NCBI GenBank assembly: GCA_030562195.1
Contig: JAUJPP010000012.1
Span: 18,352,001-18,416,000 of the forward strand
Length of the DNA stretch: 64,000 nucleotides
From: Nipponacmea schrenckii
Taxonomy: Eukaryota; Mollusca; Gastropoda; Lottiidae
Reading direction: 5' to 3'
The position numbers and the translations under genes are program-made. The notes beneath the pieces were generated by a model. The model worked only from the letters and a program-made list of their open reading frames with translations, searched no databases and was not told the origin of the DNA. Of this stretch, positions 1 through 11,300 are shown piece after piece (position 1 is the first letter of the stretch; every line of letters starts with the position of its first letter).

Positions 1-453
1 ACAGTTTGGTGATGACTTAAATAAAATAAGTGAAGTAATTAAAAATAGAACAATGTATGTATATTGTCAGCTTTACCTTATTATATCTATTAAATAGTTT
101 GTATTCACTTTTAGCTTTATGAAAAGGAAATGTGGTAGGTTTTTCTGACTGGGCAGTAGATGGTCACATTGGCCACGCCAGGAACTATTGGTTTTCAATT
201 TTGCATCCATTCAAACAATCCACATATCAGTTATATTGTAATCAACTTTATGGAAATTATGCTGGAACCAGAAAATGCATGGTGTAAACTTTTAGTTTTG
301 AAGTGCTCTTCCAAACTTCTATTCGGACATGTGGATATGGGGCCAACATAAGCCCTTGCAAACTTTTTTAGGAGGCCTATCATGAGACTCTCTCACTGAA
401 GTAATTGAACATTGCATCAAGAACAGTTTGCCTTGAGCTGTTATTTATTACAG

Positions 454-2936
454 ATCGCAGATAAAAAATAAATTGAAAAGAAAAGCATATGATGATGCTG
501 GTTTACAACCGCCCACCGAAACTACGAGCAGTAACATGGTACAGAAAACTGTTTCCTCACAACATATCTCTGAACATCAAACTAAAAAACAGAAAACTTC
601 AGGTAATTTGAATATTTATAGATATATCTACTACTTTTTTAACTTTTCAAAATTAAAATTCTGGCATCTTGTTTATCTACGATTGAATTCTATAACACCA
701 GTGGTAGAGATGAGGGTATTTTGTTGGTGACAATTCTACATATCCTCTCATTCAGATATCACCACTGTTATACTGGTAAATGAGCTTGTTGTTATCATAA
801 TATATTTTGCTGGAAACACAATTTTATCAGTTTATAGAGCTTAGCCTCAGTCAGCTGTATCACTTTTCATAATGGAATTGACAACAGTCATGTTTGCTGT
901 TATTAAATTGTAGTCTAGTTGTTATTTTATCAGTACTTTCTAGATAGGATATTGTTAAAGGGACTGTAGAAAGGTCTTCCAACTTGAGTATGGTGCAAAT
1001 TGATGCTTTTTCAGTCATTGGTTTCTGCAATTCAACTAGCGTCACTAATTTTAAAACAAGCTTGATTTGTGGAATTGCCGGAGCCATCTGATTGAAAATT
1101 GGAATAGTGCAAATTGATGCTATCAGAGTCACTGATACACATACAAACCGCATTCTCTATAAAGCAGCTCCCTCTGTAAACCAGTATATTTGAAAAGTCC
1201 TGGCCAAATCATCATATAATACATAGGAAATAAACCCCGGTAAACTGGCGCCCCCTCTAAACCTCAATTCACAACGAAATCAAGTCCCAAAGCAGTTAAT
1301 CTAGGGTTAATTTGTCTCTCTAAACCAGTATCTGAATTCGTTAAGGCTACACATTAATTGATGTTAATCCCTTATGACATTAAAGATGAATATGAAACGT
1401 GCTGATTAATGACTAATCCAATTTGAATATCGATTTCAATTGTTTCACTGATTGATTATTACTCTATTCACATTTAATTACGCTTTTATTTATTACTACG
1501 GGTAAACCGGCATTTATCTGATAGCCTGTCGATTTAGAGGGATTTCACTGCATAGAATCATAGAACTCATTTTAATTATCAAGCAATGATAAAAACCTTC
1601 TTGAGAGTAAATATATATGTTATACGTGGCTGTCTTATCATATTTTTGGAACATAGATATTATTTTTACAGAACAGATAATATATAAAGCCTCAAGGTTT
1701 GAAAAAAATAACTTTAATTTTGTTCATTTTCTGTTTTTTGTTGAATTCAAACTTATATTGTTATGTTATTGTTCGAGAGTTATAGGACATTGTTTAATTT
1801 TATTCTATCCTATTTAATAGTTTGTTATTGTTCTGACTCTGGAAGAAGAATGGAGGGTTTTTAATTTATGCCGTTTAAAAATAATATTGTTAAAGTAAAT
1901 CTTGATATCTATACATGATTTTTAGACATGTAATTTGATTTATTTTTATGGAATTAATTTTGTCATAGTTAATATGAATTGGCAAGTTTTGTGGACATTG
2001 TCAACAGGCTTTCTAAAATTTTGTATTTGTATCATTTGCACCAGTCAAATTTTTTTTCAGCTTTGGTACCTGCAATTCCTGTAAAACTAAGCGTTTTATG
2101 ACGGCATCACTACATTTAAATTCGTTATACAAAACAGATTTTGTGATATCTAGAAACACTTATTTTTAATGGAATTGAAGGAACCATAGATGTCTGACTG
2201 AACATTAGAATTATGCTATCAGTGTCCCCAATATACACTTTAGAAAACCTCTTAATAATACCTATAACATAATATTGTTTCTATCTTGAGAAATTGGAAA
2301 CTTATTTAACTGGTAATAATATGAACATGTATATATTTTGTAGATGTGACGTTAAGTGCATTAAATGCCCCAGAGAGTGATGTGGATATTGAAGGTTTGG
2401 GAGAATCTTCAGCATCTAAAAAACTAGATTTTGATTCAGGTAGTTGTGTTTTCTCACCTTCCCTGACCGTCTGCTACCACAAGGCCCTTAGAGTTTGAAA
2501 CAGGCCTATTTCACTGAGTTGACTTAAAACCAGATGCGGTATCTCTATATTTAGTTTTGTGAGTCGAAATGACCCCTTTTTGCGATCCAATATTTCCTAT
2601 GAATAAAATTTATATTTAGAATTTCGAATACAAAAAAAAAAAAAATTTCCGGAGAAATTTCTTTGAAATAACCCAATTACTCGCAGAAGTTTCTATGAGA
2701 TTACGGCCTCAACATCATTGGAACAGTTTGTTATCAAATTTATCAACAACTGAAACTTGGGTTTATAAATTGCTATTCTCTTTTAACATGTAGGCTTAGC
2801 TTAATCCAGAGATTGATCCAATGCTGGCAGAATCTGCCACATGATCAATCTGAGCTCCTGTTTGGATATTTTCTGTGCATCTTATATTGGTGGTAAAATG
2901 TTTATATTTTCAGATGTTGATTCCAGCTTGTTGTGA
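454..2936 (+). CDS. 3' end of an unrecognised multi-exon gene (three exons, partial)
   Basis: Three exons join in phase: 454-602 (acceptor ttatttattacag, donor gtaatt), 2344-2439 (acceptor tag, donor gtagtt) and 2914 to the TGA at 2934-2936 (acceptor ttttcag). Both junctions split a codon after its first base and each rebuilds an Asp (GAT). The first exon opens with the last base of a codon, so the gene starts left of the window. The readable part is about 90 residues: a basic stretch (KNKLKRKAYDD), a Ser/Thr/Gln-rich linker, a second basic cluster (KKQKTS), then an acidic Ser-rich tail (APESDVDIEGLGESS) ending DFDSDVDSSLL. The two Lys/Arg clusters could be nuclear localisation signals; that is inference. 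No known domain is recognised, and the gene lies head-to-tail with MFSD1. Confidence is moderate for the exon chain and nil for function. Confidence 0.5.
606..2343 (+). other. Intron of the first gene, with MITE-like repeats
   Basis: No coding signal. It holds two copies of a dispersed MITE-like family (about 985-1137 and 2063-2226). These share a core near 'cctgcaattccnntaaaactaa' and an end resembling 'gcaaattgatgctatcagtg'. Related copies lie near 18085-18190 (reverse), 32170-32335 and in the triplicated block. Near 1200-1552 is another repeat with 'ctctaaacc/ggtaaaccgg' motifs, ending in 'agggatttcactg'. Confidence 0.4.
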
Positions 2937-5317
2937 TGGTTATTTTCCTGATTTTAAAGTGTTTGTAGATGAAAATACAAAACAAAGACATTTTCAGATT
3001 TTTAACTTGATTTTGATACTCATTGTAAATACTTCAGTGCATTTTAATCATTCATTATAAAAAAAAGACATGTGGAGTTCATTTCGACTACAACTCTCTG
3101 AGAACACTGAAGATTGGACAAGTGGAATAAATGGATAGAAGTCAGCTTGTCCACATTGAAATCTTCAATGTTGGCTGTCCTAAACACAAGTAAACATATA
3201 TTGTACTGTGAAATCATTATTTTAAACTCTTATTTTCATGGTTTTGATGATCAGAAAATACAAACAATCATGTCTCAATATTTATTCATGACATAAATTT
3301 ATATCAAAGAAAAATGTTGAATTCGATAGATCAAGTACTGTTCTTGGCAATGTAGTAAAAAAAGGTCATCTTTTTATTTGTAAGTTTCTTCACTGATAAT
3401 TCCAGTCCAGCCAGCTGTAAATGGGTACGGATAATCCAGGAAAGATCAATGCCAAGAGGTTTGGCCAAGGACCAGCTGGTAGAAAGGATCCCTGTCACAT
3501 CAGACTTGTGAACCTAAGTTGTTATCCTTGTAAAATATAGTTGTTTAGATGTAAAGGTGTTGTTAATCTTTAGTCATTATATGCATTAAAGGTCTAAACG
3601 CCTATAGGGATGATATGAGATTTTCAGCAATGGGCCTTGACTTTGGTGAATTACTCATGTTTTGAGTCATGTATTAGAAATAGTAGCAGTAGTTAGCCTA
3701 TTTATCTTTATGATTATTTCTAATGTTTTTACTTTTAGTCATCTCTCATATTGATATTTAACAGCAATCCTAGGTTTTTATTTAAAGATGTACTGCCAAG
3801 TCTGTTTTTGAAATTCGTAAAGGTTAAAAACAAAACTTTGTGAAAGATGACTTTTGGTTTTCTATATGTGTATAAGGGCCATTTATACAATCTATTTGTA
3901 TCGTTCCAATATCTGTTTGTAGTTCCTGAAATTGTAAAAATGGTATATGAATATGAATTTCTTTATCCTTTTTTGATCTCCTAGAAAATGTCTGAATGAT
4001 TAATATGAAAATATTATATTGGGGTTGAATTGTCTTTAAAGGGATATGGTAATGTAAATATGTGTTTCATAAACTGGTAGAGCCTTATTGTAGACCTTAA
4101 AGTGACAATTATAGTCAGTGGTCATAAACCATATTGGAAATCTTTCAGTTGGTGAAATAAATATTCTGATGACTGTATCACTTTAACTTGGACTACATTT
4201 GTTATTTATTCATGATATAGTATGTGTTAGGTGATTTTAATAGCGGCCATTATTTGTTGTAGTTAACTATTAGTTGTTAGTGGAATGTTAGATTAATTAT
4301 AAATATTTTCCATTCATTAGACCATTTTATTTTATCATTAAACATTTAATCATACAATTTCTAGTGCTTCTTTTTCAAACATTATCATATATAATTCATT
4401 GAATGTACATTCATCAATATTGCGAATTATGAATTTCCCAGTTCAGCATAATTTATGTTGCTGATGTTGCTTATCTCCATAGCTGATAGTTTCAGTTAAG
4501 ATCTATTTTCATAAAATATGCATCTTGATATAGTCTTCTTTACAACCAATGAGACAAGTTTGTTATAGTCTGAGCAAAGTATTAAGTTCTTTCCATACAT
4601 ATGAGAATTGGAATAGCAGCCTCAAAATTTGTACAGTTTGACTATGTGTTGAAAAAAAAATATATAATTTTGTATGTTAACATTTCTCTTATGGAAATAG
4701 TCCCCAAAACAATTTCAAATGCATAATGTGTGCTCCTTTTTATTTATCCATGCAAAAAACTTTATTATATAAGAGTAACAGTAGCTACTCTAAAAATTTG
4801 GAAGAAAACAATGGAAAGCGGTAATACTACAAACAATAATTAAAAATTTGAACTATTGCAATATCTGTTGACTTCTTGTGCTGCATTTCCACAGGCAATA
4901 TTGGGATGGTTTTGGTGGTTTCTTGGCTTTCATAACGTATTTTAGTCTGTAGGCCTAATCTTTAAAGTTACGTCCCTTGGTAATTCTCATTGGGGAACTC
5001 TAGTTATATTCCTTGGCCTTTCAAATATTTCATGACACGAGGAGCTTATTTATTTTTGGCACACAATACATATTGCAGTTTTGAAAACTTAACAGGATAG
5101 GCAGTAGCATTCATGCCATAAAATAAAAATAAAATGTTCGTTATGATAAACGGAGAGTCCGAATAGAAATCTATTTTTAGCTGTCACGAGACTGTCATGG
5201 GACTTGACTGAGTAATTGAAAACTTGTCAAAATTAAATAGAACGTAGTGTCGTGGTCTGAAATTGTTTCCTCACTAAATCTTAAACTGGATTTTTGAGGG
5301 TAATAGATTATATAAAA
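2937..5317. other. 3'UTR/intergenic sequence between the first gene and MFSD1
   Basis: No supported gene. A SINE fragment lies at 3400-3545. An AATAAA at 4156-4161 is a possible polyadenylation signal for the upstream gene, but nothing else supports it. The MFSD1 promoter and 5'UTR must lie in the right half; no core promoter motif stands out. Confidence 0.4.
3400..3545 (+). repeat. SINE family B fragment
   Basis: The stretch with 'agctgtaaatgggtacggat', 'gatcaatgccaagaggtttg' and 'ggccaaggaccagctggtag' recurs in reverse complement near 31050-31190 and, diverged, at 51520-51640. The 31 kb copy also has a tRNA-like head, so this is a 3' or body fragment of a tRNA-derived SINE. Confidence 0.6.
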
Positions 5318-8300
5318 ATGGACTCAGACGAAGAGAAGAAGCCTTTATTGGACTCCAAAGAAGAAGAAGATTATGAAGAGATCACAGGCTGTGGTGCAAG
5401 TCTGCCCTGTGATCCAAGAAGATCACTTCACAGATATTTAATTTTGATCATCATGTGCTTTCTCAGTTTTGGTAGGGAAATTCGTTTCCAAATTTGACTT
5501 TCATGTTCACATAGCCTTCTCTAGTCTTGTAAAGGTATGGCACTGCACCATTAATCGAGGCAAAAGACAAAACACCTGCCAGAGAGGTGCAGCAAGATAA
5601 ACAACACCCTCTATTGATAATGAATAAATAATATCTATTGAGTAGGCCTACTGTAATAAGCTAGGCTTGTGCACCTGAAATGCAATGCAAAAGAACAAAT
5701 TACATAAGCTACCATAAATAATACAAATTTAAACCAAATGATGACTTTTCCAATTTTCCAACTTCAACTTGAGATGTTTATGCATTTGTAAGGTTGTTGA
5801 AATTTTTTTTTTGGTAAGTCCAATTGGAGAGTCATGGTCAGCTTTGGTTTGTTCCAATTCTGCTCTTATTCAAACAGCATGAAAGATATGTCACATTCAA
5901 AATTTTTCCATTTACATGTATTTCCTTCTCCACCATTTTTAATTCTGTCTGGACCGAAGTACTATTTTTTCAGCACATGTGGAATGTTTTTGCGACTCTG
6001 TTCCAACTTGTTTTAAGTCTGGTTGATTCCATGAATTCTGAACATGTAGAACTCACCAATCAAGCATCCCCCTATTTTCAATGCTTTTATTCAATTTTTC
6101 CTTGCAGGAAGTTATTTTTGTTATGACAATCCAGCTGCTCTTCAGGACACTATGATTAAAGATTTGAATATTAATGAAAGTACTTTCATGGGATTTTATT
6201 CCTGGTATTCCTGGCCAAATGTGATCTTGTGTTTTTTTGGTGGATTTTTAATTGATAAATTGTTTGGTGTTAGATTGGGTGCCATTATCTTCAGTTTATT
6301 TGTCACTGTGGGACAGGTGAGTGTTAACAGCTGGGAAAAAATAATTATTAAAAAAAATCATTGTTTAATATGCGTAACGCTTTGAAAATGTGCTTTGAAA
6401 TTGTTCAAAATGATGGAAGCAATTGAATGACAAATTTTTCAGCAGTGCCCCTGTTATCTAATCACATTTTTACATAATTTCCTTTCAACACATATCTTAC
6501 TCAGAAAAATAACTATAATAATCAATCTCAGCATTGAAAACCATCATGATTTTATTATACAGAAATAACCCATAGAATTAAACCTTTCGACATATTTATT
6601 TGTAGTATTAAGATATTATCTCTATTAAATATTTTGATGATTAATTAATTATTGATGGATAACCAGACCTGAATATGCAGACCTAAATGTTTCTATCTGT
6701 GACTCCATGATCTGATGAAATTGTTATACAACACTTGTTCTAGGTCACTGAAATATTCAACCTACTGTATCTTCTTGTAATAATCATGATCTGTGGTCAA
6801 TTGTTTCAGGATTAGCAGACTCTAAGGTTGAGATATCAATTTGGAACTGATAGGAGCTTTTAGTGCCTGTTAAATAAGAATTAAAATTGACTTGCCTTTT
6901 CCTTAACTATAGATTTATTTCTAAGTTTACTATTTTCTTTATATAGCTCCTTGATTTAAAAAATTGATATTATAGGTTATATTTGCTACTGGGGCTATGT
7001 TTAAGAATTCTATTATCATGGATGTTGGCCGATTTGTTTTTGGGTAGGTTACATTATCTGCATTCATTTCAAAATATTCATAATATATAGATGTACATGT
7101 ATAATAAACCAGTTACAAAAACTGGGGTTTACTTTTCTTTCAAAAAACTGCAGTTTGTCACATGAAACTATGATGTGGCCAAAGCACAACAATGACGCAT
7201 TCTAAGATTTCAAATTACCGGCAGTCATGTAAAATTGTGAAATTGTGTAAATTAAAGTTTCTAATAAGTATAAATAGAAGAATTAACGTATAAAGCTAAT
7301 GAGACCCTGATGGATTATTTGATATTTTTAAAGTATTGGAGGAGAATCACTTGCTGTAGCTCAGAATACTTACGCTGTTAAATGGTTTAAAGGTAGAGAA
7401 CTTAACATGGTGTTTGGTTTACAATTGAGTTTCTCTCGTGTGGTAAGTGTGTTTTCTAGTCCTTTTATTCATAGGGATAAATGTTTTATACACTTTACAC
7501 ACCATATAAAGGCAAATATTCATGCTTTTGTGTGATCTTTTATGGCAGCATTGGCATGGATTGTAAAATCTATCTTTATTAAGGTATTGGTTTAAATCAA
7601 AATGACACTACAAATTTATACTACTTATTTCAAATTACAAAAAAAGAACATAACAAAGAAAATGTTTGTTAGTCGTAGATTTTGTAAAATATTGGATAGA
7701 ATTTGATTTTTTTTTTTCATAAAAAGCAATTGCCACAGATGGCAGGCTTCAAAAATATAGCGTGAACTTGATGTTAAAAAACTAACTGAATACTGAAAAT
7801 AATTAAAACTTGTGTTTTTTAGGGTAGTACAGTAAATATGAATGTAATGCATCCTATATATGCTTTATTAAATAATTATCTAAATGATTATAAATGTTTG
7901 GGTGCTGCTTTATATGTTGGTAAGCAATTATTTCTTCTAATTTTTAATCTAGAAATCACAGTCAAAATTAAATATTTTCCTGTTAGCATTAAAACATTGA
8001 TATTTGACTGAGTGGTCATATTGGATTGGTATGGATTGAGTTGTTGCCTCAGGATTCTTAAACCCTGTTTTACCATAGTCTGTGCTGTGAGTGAGCAGTT
8101 GGAAAAGAATTCAAACTTGTTTAAGCCTCATATGCTACAAGCTCCACATATAAAAAATGGAGTAGGGAAATGTTGCTGTCCAGGGACCTGTTTCACAAAA
8201 TGTTAACAAAGATACAAATCAACTTTTTAAGAAATACAGTAACCTGATTTGTTAATAAAAACTAAATTTTAGTGATTGACCAATCTGTCAATGGGAACAC

Positions 8301-11300
8301 TAAAATCATCCTAAGTTAAGTTTTCGTGAAACAGGCTCCTGTTCCTCATGAGCCCCCAAAGTCCCAGCACAATCTAAACAGGAAATTTCATTTAATTGAA
8401 TAAACCATTTTTTTATTAAATTCCAGGTGCTTTTTTCTGTATATTTTCATTAATCTGTGCCTTGTCCTTGGCCTACTATGATAAAAGAGCTGATAGAATA
8501 TTGAAGAGAAAAGCTTTAACATCAGGTAACTATAGCAACCAAATTATTTGGTTAAGATACATTCAGTTTTCAGGGCAACTTTCTTAGAAATAAAATTGCT
8601 GCAAACTGGAATATCATGGCAAATGTTAGTAATATCGTATTGTATATTGCATTGAAATAAAATGAAGAAAAATAAGTATTCTTGAGCAATTTTTTTTTCG
8701 ACAGGAAACAACCATGTGTCAGATATTGCTCTCGTCTTTAAAGCGTGGATTTCCAGTATATTTGTTGTTGATAATTTTGATTTTGAACAAATTTCTAAGA
8801 GAAAGATTCAGTCAAGTTTCATTAAAGGTTTAGCTTAAGGCTAAACTTATATTAAGCTAAAACAGCAGTCATGTCATTTTACTTGGTTTGAACAGACAGC
8901 AGATATTCAAGGCTGTCTGTAAGGCTTGTGGGTATAAGATGATGTATTTGTAGAATCTGCCGAAGGTTTATTTTTGATACCATGTTTAGAAAGGTCATGG
9001 GTTTAAATTGATATGATATTTAAGATAACATTGTATATTTTGTATCACACACTATGTATAAAATTAGGTCAAATAACAATGTTAAATAACTTAGAGAAAT
9101 AACCTTCAATCAGTTTGTGTTTAGGTCTACTATCCGTGGATCATTCTCATGGAAACAATTAGAATGCAAAGTGACAATATATGCCTATCTAGAATATGTA
9201 CTAAACCATTTCAGAGAGAACTCTTGGCAAATTGGAATTTCTGAGGTTTTCTATTCTTATAACATTTCTCAGCAAATTTTTTAGTTCTTGTGAACTTATT
9301 TGAAGAGAAAATATTTTTAGGTTTTAAAAAATATCTATAAGTTTAAAGGGGCCCAGGTTTTTTTTGTATCGGACAATCATCCGACAGCCTCAAACACATG
9401 AAATCTTTTGGTTAGCTAATCAGAAATAGTCTACAGAGCTTACCTTTGAAATTTGAGCCTTCAAATCCATGTGTATCCATAATTATCCGTTTTTGAAAAA
9501 TCATAATGACTTAAGAGATTACGAAAGGTCCCGCCATAATGGAAAACGGTTCGTCTTGATAATGGAAGAGTTATACTTCCCATGTAGACTTTGTCAACAG
9601 GACACACAATTTTCAGACTGACTGGAGACCAGTCGCGTACAGCACGGAAAAAAAAATGAAAAGTGAAATTTTTTGTTTGAGGCATATTTCAAGGTATTTT
9701 GCGATTTTCTCAGAGCTTGAACATTTCTGAGGACTGTTTAAATGTAACAAAGGCCCAAAACGACCCCTAAAAATCAAGCCTGGGCCCCTTTAAATTTGGA
9801 AACACAAACCCAATTTCTAAACCATTTGTACTGAAAGTTTATCTGACAGGTTTACGTAACCTACAAAAGGTTAATTTATTTTGTACATCATTATTTTGTA
9901 TTTTTGCTTATTTCAGATGAAAAAATACGAATAACTGATGTAAAAGATTTTGGTTTAAAATTTTGGTTAATAAGTATTATATGTGTAGCTTATTATGTTG
10001 CTATTTTTCCTTTTGTTGGTTTAGGATTGTAAGTACCAGGTTTTTGCTATTTTTGCAAATTGATCATTAGTTTTTATAATAATGATGAAATTTTAAACAA
10101 GGTGAAACAGAAATGTAAATATCAATACAGAAAGTTGACATGAGCTCTGTGAGGTTATTCAGGATAGCAGAGGAGGGGGCACCCATTTTTTTTTTAAGGG
10201 GGCTCAAATACGTGAGACAACAAGTCATCTGAATTTTCTTTTCAGGGTTGTGAAAGGGGGCAGATAATTCTGTCTGGCCCCCCTTGGCTCTAGGTCTGTA
10301 TTCAACCCCCTAATTTAATAGATAAGAAAGAGAATTCCATGGTACCTATATTATAGATTGATTATGCATTTGCATTATTTAATTTATGTTAAATTATAAC
10401 TTTTCAGAGTGTTTTTTGAAATGAAATATGGTTTTTCACCAGCCTCAGCCAATAGTGTAAATAGGTGAGTAGGTGATTTTAGTTGTAGCAGAATTTTTTG
10501 GAACCTTTTATGTGAAAGACCTAGTGTGACGATAAATACACTATGGAATTATCATGCAGTTGGAGAGAGCATGCCATCTATGCACATAAGAGCACATTTC
10601 CATTGACAGTGTTCTAAACACGAAAACTAATCACTTAAAAATGTTACTTTAGTACAATAAGTCCCTTGTATAGACCCTTAAGGCATCGGTACAGAAATGT
10701 CAACGGCAGCTTTATGTAGTCATGCGTAGAGAAAAGATGACATGCTCTCCAATTGTTTTACTAAGGCTAACTGCCTATCTCTCAAGGGGAATAACTCTTA
10801 ATACAGACTGGATATTTTAAGCCCATAAAATAACACTCAAATATAACATGAAAGCATCACATTTCTATGAAACTATTTTATGATTTTATTACAGTTTAGT
10901 ATATATTATATCAGCTGTAGCTTCACCATTCTTTGGTTTTATGATAGATAAAAGTGGTAAAAATATCTTCTGGGTTATAGCTGGTATTGTTTTTACTATT
11001 GGTTGTCATGCTGTCTTAGCTTTCACATTTATTAATCCCTATGTTGCCATGGTAATTATTTTTTTCTTTTTTTGAGCAAAAGGACAGTTTTCTTCAAATA
11101 ATTTGTATGGTCTTTTGCTATTTTGTGACCTTGAAACATCTTTTGCGTGAAATTACGCCATAAATGCTCTTTGATTAGGTCTATTACACCAAAATGACAA
11201 GGCCCTGTTTAACATTCATGTCATGGAAACATTCAGGACACTGACTGAAAAGAAATTGATCTGTTCATGTTAAGACTGCAATGATTTGCTTATGAAACTA

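Noticed and set aside
9461..9685. 74-codon antisense ORF
   Set aside because: Lies wholly inside a MITE with no transposase motif.
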